Assembly (NCBI GenBank): GCA_003990745.1 | Contig: RBNI01000316.1 | Coordinates: 1-33,784 of the forward strand | Length of the DNA: 33,784 bases | Direction of reading: 5' to 3' | DNA from: Jimgerdemannia flammicorona | Taxonomy: Eukaryota; Mucoromycota; Endogonomycetes; Endogonales; Endogonaceae | Shown here: one piece after another, positions 1 through 10,218 of the stretch | Position numbering within the stretch: position 1 is the stretch's first letter | Layout of the letters: each line of letters begins with the position of its first letter | Made by a program: the position numbers and the translations under genes | Notes under the pieces: model-generated | Told to the model about the DNA's origin: nothing | What the model saw: the letters and a program-made list of their open reading frames with translations, nothing else | Databases searched by the model: none

Positions 1-122
1 ACAGCAAAACAAAATAAAAGACTAGGTTAATGGGGGGATATTGTTCAGTGGGTGGTGGGGGAGGGTTTTGGCCTATATAGTCTAGGTTCCCTTCCAATAA
101 AAATCTGTGGGACTATAAGTCC

Positions 123-163
<41 letters not shown>
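1..163 (+). mobile_element. 3' end of LINE-type retroposon with A tail
   Basis: This is the 3' terminal part of a poly(A) retroposon. It matches, in reverse complement, the 3' end of the retroposon at 29132-30361: both share the stretch reading through 'gcctatatagtctaggttc' and 'tccaataaaaatctgtg' just before the tail. A pure run of 38 A occupies 126-163. Immediately after it the sequence resumes inside a gypsy reverse-transcriptase relic at the point matching about 13513 of element A, so this is an insertion into a gypsy copy. The 5' part lies outside the window, so the target-site duplication cannot be checked. Confidence 0.8.
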
Positions 164-166
<3 letters not shown>

Positions 167-1330
167 TATATTTCTTTGGGGTTCAGAGTGTGGAATAGCC
201 AGGTAAGAGCAGAATGATCTGTTTGAATAGTGAAGTATTTCCTAGCTAGGTAGTAGTAGAACTTGTCTACTGCTCAAACTACTACTAAGTATTCAAGCTT
301 ACATGAATTATAGTTCTGTTCTGCTCTGCAGGTATCTCAGCTTGTATAGAAGATGACATATTCATATCTATCTTTTTTCTGAGCTAGAACTGCTTCTAGT
401 TTTATAATACAATCTGGTCTTCTGAAAATAGGTGCTTGGATCAATCTAGTCTTGAGTTTATTGAAGATTTCTTGATATTTCTTGGTCTATTTGAATTTGG
501 TCTCCTTCAGTAGCTCATAGATAGATACTGCAATATTGGAGTATTCTTTGATGAATCTTTTATAGTAAGAGACCAGTCTAAGAAAGACATGAACTTCTGT
601 AGTTGTTCTGGGTCTTGGGTAGGCTGCAACAGCCTCAATCTTTATGAGGTCTGTGTGAATTCCAGTCTAATTGATGAGGTATCCTAGGTAGGCAATTTCC
701 TAAGCTGTAAACTTATATTTCTTGAGCTTAATATAGAGGCTATGCTCCTTGAGCTTCTTGAGAGCTAGCTATATATAGTTGATATATTTCTATACTGTGT
801 TGCTGAAGATGATCATATTATCAATATAGATAAAGAGCTATTTTCCAATCTTATTACTAAAGACTCTGTTTATCATTTACTGAAAATTTACTAGGGTATT
901 ACACATTTCAAATAGTATTCATAGGTAGACATATATGGTGTCAGATGTGATGAAGGCTGATTTCTCACTAGTATCTTATATGAGACCAATCTGATGGAAG
1001 CCTGAGAACAGATCCAAGGTAGTGTAGTATTTGGCTTTACTTCCAAGAGTGGTAAGAATTTCTTAAATATTTAACAAGAGCTGTCTATCCTTCTTGGTAA
1101 TTGCATTGAGCTTCCTATAATCAATGTAGAGTCTTGAAGCAAACTCTCCAGACTTGCTTTCTTTCTTTAGAGCAAAGACAATGGATGAAGTCTAGGGGCT
1201 GATAGCTTACTTGATGATTTCAGCTTCTTCTATTTCCTTGAGTTCTGCTCATAGTCATTCTCTGTAGACAGGTAGTATAGGTCTGACTTTCTGGTAGATA
1301 GGCTTAGTATTGAGAGTACTAACTGAACTA
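164..1330 (-). pseudogene. Ty3/gypsy RT-RNase H relic, A family
   Basis: This is a heavily decayed pol fragment. On the minus strand it is collinear with 13513-14690 of element A, covering the RNase H region back through the reverse transcriptase palm and fingers. Shared landmarks include the segment encoding the YIDD box (around 820-835) and the SYYRRFI-type segment (around 550-565). It holds more stop codons than the element A copy and is richer in TA dinucleotides, so it looks older or more heavily mutated. It is broken on the left by the retroposon tail and ends on the right near 1330 in LTR-like sequence. It is non-functional. The call rests on similarity to A, not on a database search. 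Confidence 0.8.
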
Positions 1331-1960
1331 CTTTATTTCAGATAGAAATTAAGAGGTATTTATACAAGTTGGTTTGCAATTTATGACTAAATATAAGTAA
1401 CTAATTTGGTAACTCTAGATAAGATTTATAATTATGACTTTTGTGATCAAGACCTTTGTGATCAAGACTTTTATAATCAGGATTTTTGTTATTAGTAATG
1501 ATCAGTTACTATAGTAATTACTATGGTACCAGTTGTTGGAGTTAAGCTAGATACCATTTATCTATATTGTTTATATTATTTGTATCTTGTTTATTATATT
1601 CATCATATACTACTCAATTGTGATATAATCACCAGGTTATATAATTACTCATTGTATCTTCTTCTTCTTCATCTTGTTTATTCACTTATTTTATTATAGA
1701 CTATATAATTCTGTTGAAGAGTACAGAGATGCTCAACTGATAAAAGGTGGATTGTCTTCCCATAGGTAGTATAATGTAGTAGATATAGAACTTGGTAAGT
1801 TTGAAGGATTTTGAAATAGAGAGAAAGGATATATAAAGAAGACTTATTTTTGGAATTGAACTGACTCAATCTGACTGAGGTTTATTTACTCTAAAATACT
1901 GAGTTATTTATATAGATTTGAGTACTAATTCTGCTACTAAATATATAGCTAAGTATTAAG
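1331..1960 (-). other. AT-rich stretch with LTR-like promoter modules
   Basis: No gene is seen here. Read on the minus strand, two places repeat the core seen in the A and B LTRs, a TATAAAT box followed within about 30 nt by AATAAA: one at 1337-1376 and one at about 1866-1915. The second also shares 'aataaacctcag' with the B LTR. Solo or truncated LTRs are the likeliest explanation, but I could not set their ends. The stretch also contains a 15-bp tandem repeat, listed separately. Short ORFs here, such as 1678-1869, have no recognisable content. Confidence 0.35.
1436..1495. repeat. Tandem repeat, four degenerate 15-bp units
   Basis: Four consecutive 15-bp units start at 1436, 1451, 1466 and 1481. 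The first two are gacttttgtgatcaa and gacctttgtgatcaa; the last two are more diverged. It is a microsatellite-like array inside LTR-like sequence. No function can be inferred. Confidence 0.75.
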
Positions 1961-2150
1961 TCTTTTTATGTGAAATTCTCAGGTAAAATCTTATGTGAAA
2001 TTCTATCTAAAATTCATAAAAGTGATAAGAGTTTCACTGATAATGTTTTAGATGCAGTATCAGCAGTAAAGAACTATACTAAATTGGAAATCAGATTCAG
2101 GTACTATGATCAAATGTCTATTTTCTATTTCTATTTCATACTATACATCA

Positions 2151-2198
2151 CAGTGGTTAGTAGGGTTGGACCAATTTTAACTACTATTCTAACCACTA
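2151..2198. repeat. Short inverted repeat, hAT-TIR-like
   Basis: The arm cagtggttag (2151-2160) is matched at 9 of 10 positions by the reverse complement of ctaaccacta (2189-2198), with a 28-nt spacer. The outer bases resemble the CAGNG start of hAT terminal inverted repeats, and a hAT transposase relic begins about 60 bp further on. It could be a collapsed terminal repeat, a small MITE fragment or chance. Confidence 0.4.
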
Positions 2199-2258
2199 TT
2201 TCACCTCTAGAGTATATGGCCACAGATATATCAAACAGACTTCTCCAGCCTATATAGT

Positions 2259-2420
2259 ATAGCTTGGAACTATCTGGCTATTTATGTCATCAGTGCTTCA
2301 GTTGAATAGGTATTCTCTAATAGAGTATATCTTATTTCCTCTAAGAGATATATACTGATTACTGAGACAATCTAGGCTTATATGTATCTAAAGTCTTGGT
2401 GGGGTATAGGCTACTAAAAT
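2259..2420 (+). pseudogene. hAT transposase C-terminal dimerisation domain relic
   Basis: In the frame starting with the tgg at 2265 the conceptual protein reads through NYLAIYVISASVE, a stop, VFSNRVYLISSKRY, ILITETI, a stop, and AYMYLKSWW. This matches the hallmark C-terminal hAT dimerisation block (LAI..SA..ERVFS......S..R..L....I.A...LK.W). Both stops sit where that family normally has Arg and Gln, consistent with CGA-to-TGA or CAG-to-TAG type decay. The catalytic part upstream is not recognisable; the ORF at 1970-2257 is in a different frame and I cannot tie it to the family. The copy is dead. Confidence 0.75.
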
Positions 2421-2481
2421 TGGGTAAGTTCTGTGACATTAAACAAAAAGTCAGAAATAAATTATTTTTTATGCATTATTT

Positions 2482-2499
2482 AAAAAAAAAAAAAAAAAA
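2482..2499 (+). repeat. Poly(A) tract of 18
   Basis: An 18-A run lies about 60 bp after the hAT block, at the edge of the next decayed ORF region. It could be the tail of a retroposed sequence in plus orientation. No matching body was recognised. Confidence 0.5.
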
Positions 2500-2689
2500 G
2501 AGAGTTCTGCTCAGAGTACAAGATGGTAGATAGAAAGAGTGTATCAGTATTTATAGCCTCTTACCAGCCCAAGTGAGATAGAGGTCAGTAGGGTTGACAG
2601 AGGAAGTATATAAAATTTGCAGCTCTTCACCAGCAATAAGAGATAATACTAAGCTATAAGTTAGTATAGAAGTCTGAGTTAGAGAAAGT

Positions 2690-3659
2690 ATACAGAATTT
2701 GTGACCCAATAATCCACTATAAGAAGCAACTTCAAGCAGTTAGATTCTGACACAGATCAGACTCTGATATATATTTGGGTCCCATAGATACTCTAGCTCT
2801 ATGCTATAGTACTACACTAGTAGTACTATAAAGCAGAGCTAAGGAGCCAGTAGAGGCCAGCAAAAAGCTAAAACTAGTGTTATAAAAAGATATACCTGAC
2901 TGCCTAATCTTTACAAAAGACCACCTAGCCTCTACAAAAGACTACTTAATTTTTATAAAACTGTTTTACCTACTGATCTCAGACCTTGATAAGCCTATAA
3001 TCTATTGTGAGTATAATGACTATAGTGTCTGAGCTCTTCTCAAAGATAACAGTACTGTAGAGATCATGTAGTTGGAATAGAATAGCTATATTAACTACAA
3101 ATAGGACTCTGAAACCATAGATGAGATCATACTAGCTGCTACTGCTATTCTTCTAAGTTGGACCCTTCCTTTTCAGAATATAAAACATTACTAGAGTAAT
3201 ATTATCTATATATATAGGTAGAGAAACATTGTGCCTAAAGTACCCTAATGTGATATAAGTATATAGTTGGGTGAACTCTTGGCTCAGAACCTTATATTGT
3301 CAGATAGTACTAGAGAATATCTATTTTTCATCAAGCCCTAAGAGCCCTGGCTTAGAAATCTGCCAAAATGAATAGCATCTGATTAATCCTTTTTGTATAT
3401 AGGAGATAAAAACCCTTGAGCTACACTAAAAAAAAGTCAAGCTCTTTACCTCATATAGTATACTAAATTGCACCAAGAATATATATATAGCTATACTAAG
3501 AACACTATCAAGCTGGTCTATTATTCACTCCAGCAATCTGCTCAAAGAACTCTAGATTATGACTGCTATTACTATATAGACTATATTATACTCATGTATA
3601 GCTTATTCTTCAATAGCACTTCTAAAGTTCTAATAAGAGTACAATTTCTGAAAATTTAA
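2690..3659 (+). pseudogene. Decayed single-frame ORF, unidentified
   Basis: One plus-strand frame (codons starting at positions divisible by 3, for example the tat at 3003) stays protein-like for about 320 codons. It is interrupted only by TAA, TAG and TGA codons at positions that would be Gln, Trp or Arg by single transitions. Readable stretches include DPIIHYKKQLQAVRF near the start, KDIPDCLIFTKDHLASTKDY, DSETIDEIILAATAILLSW, LGELLAQNLILSDSTREYLF and, at 3468-3659, an open 63-codon tail ending VLIRVQFLKI. The last part is rich in Tyr, Ile and Leu. I recognise no family: it lacks RT, integrase, DDE or tyrosine-recombinase signatures I could see. It may be an unclassified transposon or a captured, decayed gene. 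Confidence 0.45.
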
Positions 3660-4230
3660 CAAAAATAGGTTAGTAAAGAAAATCTTTAAAAAAACAGAAG
3701 ATAAATATAGAGGATTTTTGAAAAACTCTAGAGAACTCACTCTTTACCAATATTATAGTATACCTAATTTCAATCTAAACTCCCCCTCTTTACTTTTTAT
3801 ATTCTCTCTTTCCTATCGCTTAGTATTTGATATAATCCTTATATATTTTATTAATATAGTAATGAAGCTTATTACTATAGAGATTTCTTACTACTATTAT
3901 ATATAACTATCTCCTTATAATTATTAACAATAATATAGTTCTCTTTATTATTGAATACTCTAGTAGGCCAAAGAGCTTCTTGATTGAGAATGATTAGCTT
4001 TGATTTGAATATAGACTTCTAAGTCTTAATAGTAATATATACTAGTATTGCTTATACTGAATAACTTATCTTTGAACTTTTCTATTTAATCAGATGCTAG
4101 ATGTAATCAAACTTGGGTAACTTTAAATTCTCCTCTGCAATAGAACTGAGCCTTGATCTGAGTAGTAAGCTGAGTTAAATATACAGATAGATTATATATG
4201 AGTATTGTATAAGAATTTTTAGAGGATATT
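3660..4230. other. AT-rich non-coding spacer
   Basis: Very AT-rich sequence between the unidentified relic and the first LINE copy. I see no protein-like frame. The small ORF at 3718-3906 has low-complexity Tyr/Ile content and no support. Confidence 0.5.
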
Positions 4231-5910
4231 CAGTTGGATAGAACTGATAGAGGGAGAAGTGCTGGTGAAAGGAGTAGGGGACTGAATACATGAGAGGAAG
4301 TAGAGAACCTTAGCTCTTTAAGAGATAGGGGCAGAATACTATGGGGAAAAAAGAGAATCTATATATATTGAGTAAATAGCCTAGATATAAGGATTGACTG
4401 GATCCTGATGGCTGAATGCTGGGGCATAAATATTTAGAGGAACTTAGAGGTTGAGTGGTGCCTATGATCAGATTACTGAGAACTATTAGAGAAGGAGCAG
4501 TTTGGGGGGAGTGGAGATGGATCTGGACATTGGTACCTTAACTCCTCTCTGCTGACTGAGAAAGTATTGTGAAACTCTTGGGTGGTGGACATCCAGGAGA
4601 AGATTGCTAGTTGGAAATATAAGGGCTCACCAGTGGGTATCCAGTAGATGAAGCTGAAAGAAGCTATAAGAGTTTACTAGAGTAGAGCTGATAGAGATGC
4701 TAGAAGGTAGAGAAGGAGAAGAGTAAGGTGGGCTTCTAATAGGTTAGTCATATTATAAATGAAATGGACAGATTTGTTAAATTCTGAAGAGGTGGATAAT
4801 TGGAGACTGGTGCAAGCTAAGTTTGAGGTAGTAGAGTTACAATAGGTACTGAGAGAGGAGGAGAAGATGTGTATGAAAGATATGATAGCTAGGCTAAGAT
4901 AGCAGGGGCTTGAGGAGAGTGAGAGGTCTACTAGATACCTGTCAAGGCTCCTCTAGACAAGAAGGGTGGAGCATTATTGGGATGAAGTCCTGGATGTAGA
5001 GGGAGAACTGGTACATAGTATGCAACAGATCTTAGAGTTACTGAAGGAGCAGTGGAGGGGGCTGTGGAGTGAGGAAGAAGAAGGGGCTGATGCTGAGGCA
5101 ATTGGGAATACTCTGGAGGATTGAGAGCTATTACAGATAGAGGGCCTGGGGGATTTGGTCCTACCAGTCTAAAAGGAGGAGATCTAGAGAATTCTTGTGA
5201 CAACTAAACTTGAAACAGCACCAAGAGAGGATGGATTATCTTGGGACTTTTGGATGAAGATAGCAAGAGTCCCTGAAGTATTGAGAGAGATAGCAGCCCT
5301 CTGTGATCTGGTTCTTCTGAATAGTGAATAGGTTGGAGGATAGGATCTAGGTCTGGTGACCCTATTGTATAAGGATAAGGGAAGGAGAGAGGACTGGAAG
5401 AACTGGAGACCAATTATGCTCCTGGATATAGACAGAAAGATGGTTACTAAGGTGATGGTAGTGAGATTACAGAAGGTGGCCCAATAGGTGCTGGGTGAGA
5501 AGCAGTGGGGTTTTGTTAAAGGTAAAATTATCAGAGATGGGACAGCTTGAGTCCATGGCATCATTGAAGGGGCTTGGGCTAGTGGATTAGATAGAAGGTT
5601 GGTCTTCTTAGACCAGAAGAAAGCCTATGACCATGTTCAGCAGGTGTGACTAGGTAAGGTATTGGACAGAATTAGTGTTCTTCCACTTTTTTGAGTATCT
5701 ATACTAAAGCTGTTAGAGGGCAGTAGGGCAGCTCTAATGTGTAATGGTCATCAGGACTTGATATTTTCCTTGGAGAGAGGAGTCTCTTAAGGGGATCCAC
5801 TGTCTCCTATACTATATGCCCTTTCATTAAAACCTTTGATGGATAGGATTCAACAGAAGGTGACAGGACTCTCTATCTATAGTATAGTGTGGAAGGTGGG
5901 GGCATTTGTA
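4231..5910 (+). pseudogene. LINE ORF2 relic, copy 1 (partial EN and RT)
   Basis: This is a fragment of a non-LTR retrotransposon ORF2. It enters in the second half of the APE-type endonuclease: QLDRTDRGRS at about 4231 aligns with ELDRTDGGRS in copy 2. It then covers the linker and most of the reverse transcriptase. RT landmarks are APREDGLSWDFW (about 5220-5255), LLYKDKGRREDWKNWRPIML (about 5367-5420), the LDQKKAYDHV block (about 5611-5640) and the LERG..GDPLSPILY block (about 5770-5820). It is cut at about 5910, just before the expected (F/Y)ADD catalytic residues, and runs directly into the endonuclease start of copy 2. Many in-frame stops (TAG, TGA, TAA) show decay. Intact, the protein would nick target DNA and copy LINE RNA at the nick. 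Confidence 0.8.
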
Positions 5911-8515
5911 GCTATGAACAGTACAACTAACATTTTCTTGCTGAATGTGAATAGGTTAAGGAGATCTGGGTGGTATAAGAACATTTTCACTTGACTTAAG
6001 GAATTGGAGGCAGGTCTCTTTCTGCTGTAGGATGTATATTATGAAGATGATGATGACTATGTGAAATGGACTAGAGAATGGAGAGGGGCTACAGCATGGA
6101 TGGGTAAGATGGTGATTTTGGTGTGAAGTAGTAAAGGTAACTTAGGGGGTATCAGGAGCTGGAGAGACCATTTGGTATGAGGGAAATGGAATTGACCTGG
6201 GTGGGAATCAGTAAAAGTTAGCTCTTGCTACTGCCCTGTAGCTAGGGGTGAGAGAATCATATAAATTAAGGGGCTTTTAGAGGAGAGTATACTCTTAGAG
6301 AATGGTGTCGATGTGCTGGGAAGTGACTTTAATATGGTGCAGAATCTGGAGTTGGATAGAACTGATGGAGGGAGGAGTACAGATAGGAGGAGTAGTGGGC
6401 TGAATGCTTGAGAGGAGGTTGAGAACCTTAGCTCCTTAGGAGATATGGGCTATACAGAGTAGGGTGAAAAGAGAATCTACACACACTGGGTGAATGGCCT
6501 TGGGACAAGGATAGATTGGATTCTGATGGCCAATTGCTGGAGTGTGGATGTCTGGAGGACTCTAGAGGTAGAGTGGTGCCTGTAGTCTGATCACTGGGGT
6601 CTGTTGGGGCAGGGGCAGTTTGGGGGGAGTGGAGATGGACTCAGATATTGGTACCTTAACTCCTCCTTGCTGGCTGAGAAGGTTTTGTGGGATCCATGAA
6701 TAGAGGACATCTAAGTGAAGATTGCTGACTAGACACACAAGGGTTTGCCAGTAGGTGTCCAATGGATAAAGTTGAAAGAAACTGCATGGGTTTACTAGAG
6801 AGGAGCTGGTAGAGAGGCAGGGAAGCAGAGAAGGAAAAGAGTGAGGTATGCTTCCAATTGGTTGGTTAGACTGCAGATGGAATAGACAGATTTGTTAAAT
6901 TCTGGCATGGTTGATGATTGGAGGTTAGAGCATGCAAAATTGGAGGTATTGGAGCTGCAACAGGTGCTAAAAGAGAAGAAGGAGATATATATAAAAGGAA
7001 TGGCAGTCAGGCTGAGGTAGTAAGAACTTGAGGAGAGAGAGAGGCCTACTAGGTACTTGTTGTGGCTTCTCCAGGTCAGGAGGGTGCAGCATTAATGGAA
7101 TAGGGTCCTGGATGCTAAGGGAGAAATGATGCATAGCATACAACAGATCTTAGGGGTCCTGAAGAAGAGGTGGAGGAGTCTGTAGAGTGAGGAAGAAGGG
7201 GTGAGGATGAGGAGGTAATTGGAAATATACTGGAGAATTGGGAACTGCCAAGAGTGGAGGGCCTTGGTGACTTGATCCTTCTAGTCCAAGAGAAGGAGAT
7301 CCAAAGAATTCTTGCAGCCACTAAGCTTGGGATGGTACCAGGAGAGGATGGATTACCTTGAGACTTTTGAAAGAAGATAGTGAAGGTTCCTGGAGTTTTA
7401 GGAGAGATAACAGCCCTCTGATCATATTCTTCTGAATAATGAGTGGGTTGGAGAGTAGGACTTAGGGTTGGTGATCTTGTTGTATAAAGACAAGGAGAGG
7501 AGAGAGGACTGGAAAAACTGGAGACTGATCATACTTCTGGATATAGACAGGAAGATATTGACTAAGGTGATTGTTGCAAGGCTACAGAGGGTTGCCCAAT
7601 AGGTCTAGGTGAGGAGCAGTGGGGCTTTATTGGTGGCAGGCTTATCAGAAATAGGACAGCCTGGGTTTGTGGTATTATTGAAGGAGTATAGGCTTGTAGA
7701 TTGGATGGAAGACTGGTCTTTTTGGACCAGAAGAAGGTCTATGACCATATCTGGCAGGTGTGGCTGGATAAGGTGCTGGATAGAATTGGTATTCCCCTAT
7801 GATTTCAAGCTTCTATATTGAATCTGTTAGAGGGCAATAGGGCAGCACTATTGTATAATGGCCACTGGGGTCTGGTGTTCCTCTTGGAAAGAGGATTTCC
7901 TTGGGGGAATCCACTGTCTTCTATTCTTTATGTCCTTTCATTAGAACCTTTAATAGATAAGATACAACAGAAGGTAGCAGGGCTCTCTATATATGGAGTG
8001 GTGTAGAAGGTGGGGGCTTTTGCAGATAATATGGTGGTTAGACTTGGCTCAATAGAGGATGTTGAGGTACTTAAGGAGATAGTTGAATAGTATGAGGCAC
8101 ACTCTGGAGTGAAACTCAACTAGTATAAGTATGAGACAATAGTGCTAGGAAATAGACTCATAGGAGGAGATATCATTGGAACAATTGTCCCTACAGAAGA
8201 GGCAGTGAGATATTTGGGTATCTTCCTTTTGGTTTATAGTTCTGTCTTGCCACAGTTGTGGTGGAAAAGGAGGGTGGCCATTTGGGGAGAGGCTCTTAGA
8301 GATTGGGGAGGTCACTATATCTCTCTAGTAGGCCAGGTTTCAATCCTGAATATCTATTGATTCCCTAAGCTATAGTATGTTGTGTATCATTTAAACTTTC
8401 TAGCTTGGATAGTGATGAGACTGATGAAGCTGGCCACAGACTTTTCTCATCTCTTTCCAGTATTATTCAGATTACATAACCTTTAGAAGATATTTACAAC
8501 ATCATTTTTGGAGAA
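5911..8515 (+). pseudogene. LINE ORF2 relic, copy 2 (EN and RT)
   Basis: This is a near-complete ORF2 of the same LINE family as copy 1. An ATG at 5914 opens MNSTTNIFLLNVNRL, typical of the start of the APE-like endonuclease. The EN motifs SDFN (6322-6333) and SDH (6586-6594) are in one frame. The RT follows in another frame, so there is at least one indel. RT shows the LDQKKVYDH block (about 7720-7755), LERG.P.G.PLSSILYVL (about 7887-7945) and, at 8019-8030, FADN where active enzymes have (F/Y)ADD: the second catalytic Asp has become Asn (GAT to AAT), which alone should kill polymerase activity. Frames past 8360 (FPKL..., HFWRKE) resemble the post-RT region. Homology is lost near 8515. No poly(A) end is seen. 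Confidence 0.82.
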
Positions 8516-8529
8516 AAGAAACTAACAAT

Positions 8530-9003
8530 ATGGTGACTGACAGGCAACCTGAGGTGCGTACTGGATAGGGTGGCCCAAGCACTTTTGACTGGCAGCAGGT
8601 GGGGAGGGGTCCAGGCCTAGGGAGGGGTATGAGGGGACTGCTGGTGGGTGGACATAGAAGGGGTAAAGGTAGTGGCAGAGGCTCAGGATCTGGGAGGGTG
8701 AGCTTTGTGGAGATGGTGAAGGAGAGACAGCAGACATCAAGGCTGGAGGGCTAGCTGAGGAAGGGCAAAGAGACCAAGAAGGTGACAATACAGGGGGGAG
8801 CAGCCCTTGGAAAGAGGGGCAGTGGAGCTAGGGGAGTAGCAGCTGGGGGGAGTGTGACTGCTGATGGCGATGAGACTGTCAATCTGGAAAAAAATCCAGA
8901 TATGATGGCTAGTGGTGAGGCTGAGCAGCTGAGGCTTAGAAGACAAGGAGACTTGGTGGATGGTGTAACAGGTCTGGCGGTATATATAAAAAGAATATAC
9001 TAA
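8530..9003 (+). pseudogene. G-rich ORF1-like relic, unassigned
   Basis: One plus-strand frame is mostly open from about 8530 to 9003. Its last part, 8782-9003 (73 codons), has no stop. The first half is Gly/Arg-rich (runs such as KGSGRGSGSGRVSFVEMVKE); the second is basic and Glu-rich. Such composition fits a LINE ORF1 or other nucleic-acid-binding leader, but no zinc knuckle or RRM is visible. Its position after ORF2 copy 2 instead of before an ORF2 is odd, and it may belong to a third, separate insertion. This local G-rich, CA-poor composition differs from the AT-rich flanks. Confidence 0.35.
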
Positions 9004-9209
9004 AAGACTTAGACTTTAGAGAATTAAAGTCTATGATTATCAAATTATTATCCAAGTCTACCAGAAGGAGACTGAATTAATTAGAAGTATAACAGATATT
9101 AAGACAGCTACTTCCTCAAGCTAAAGATATCTGATATAAATACTTTTAAGTCATTGATATTAAGAATCATTAACTTAAAGGATACAATTACCATAATAGT
9201 GAAGATATA

Positions 9210-9389
9210 CTATTATACCACCAGAGGTACCAGAAACTGCAAAAAAGTAGAAGAAGCACTAATCCAACATTAATAAAGAGGCAACTCATCACTATTGCCT
9301 CCCTCTCACTGAAGGTAGAGGGGGTGAAAGTTGGGGAGGAAGGTTGCCTACCAAAACCTTATAATAGTATTGGAGAAAGAGATGGTCTA
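9210..9389 (-). mobile_element. 5'-end fragment of the 1.23-kb retroposon family
   Basis: This matches 30165-30364, with common blocks 'cagaaactg', 'aggcaactcat' and 'tggagaaagag'. On the minus strand it corresponds to the 5' end of the retroposon inserted at 29132-30361, and both copies stop at the same terminal 'gagaaag'. The shared end indicates a true element terminus, not random truncation. The remaining 3' part is missing here. Confidence 0.6.
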
Positions 9390-10214
9390 ACCTTTCTCTG
9401 TTACTGCTCGATCCTTGATGTATTCATTGTTCACTTGTCTTCTATAAGTACCTGTAATTGAATCAGTAAATTTCTCTTCTCTCTTGCTATTCTGGCTGCC
9501 TCTAAGTATATATCCTTTGGCACATGATCATAATAATGACTTATCTGCCTTTTTTTCATAATAGAATAGTTTAACAGAATGGAAGACTATTTCAAATATA
9601 GACTCTTGAAAAGGAATATTCTAGAGTTTCTGAGTGAATGCACATTGGAAATGTTCCAGAAGAAGATTTTACTATCTTGGAGAGATTCCCAGTTGTGAAA
9701 AAGGCTTCAGGCAGAAGACAGCCCAAGACCTATTAACTAGATATAGAGAGGCAAGTATTCAATCTTTTTTATTACAATGGCAGGCAAAAAAATTGGTGGT
9801 ATGGCAGGAACCTATTAGGTTCTTGTCATTCAAGGCTGCTGGCCAAGCCATGAAGCTGGTGTTAGGGCGTGGATGACCTGCTGGGTTACATCTGACATTC
9901 AAGGCTGCTAGTCAACCTGGCACTAGCTCTGCTAGGGCATGGGTTATATCTAATGTTCAAGGCTACTGGCCCAGTATACCAGAGACTAGCTGTGAGAGAT
10001 CTATCTCTAAGGAGAACAGATGTATAATAGAGATAGAGCTATTCTCCAACTAGTCTCATAGTTGGTACTAAACCTATAGAGCCACTCTTTAAATACTAGC
10101 AATATCATGAAAGAATAATTTAGTTCAAAGTATATTTGTCAGGGATCTATAAATTTTAGTATATATTTATAATAGTATATCATAAACTTGAACATATTTT
10201 ATAGACAGAAATAT
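9390..10214 (+). other. Unassigned AT-rich stretch with small decayed frame
   Basis: No recognised gene. An ATG at 9581 opens a short frame (MEDYFKYRLLKRNILEFLSE...) that meets a TGA within about 40 codons, and 9634-9876 is open for 80 codons in another frame. Neither resembles a family I know. A motif close to 'attcaaggctgctgg' occurs three times (near 9828, 9894 and 9952), suggesting an old local duplication. The right end is the target site of element A. Confidence 0.35.
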
Positions 10215-10218
10215 ATAT

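Noticed and set aside
5184..5564. 126-codon minus-strand ORF
   Set aside because: It is the shadow of the LINE RT on the plus strand, whose DGLSWDFW and YKDKG blocks are clear.
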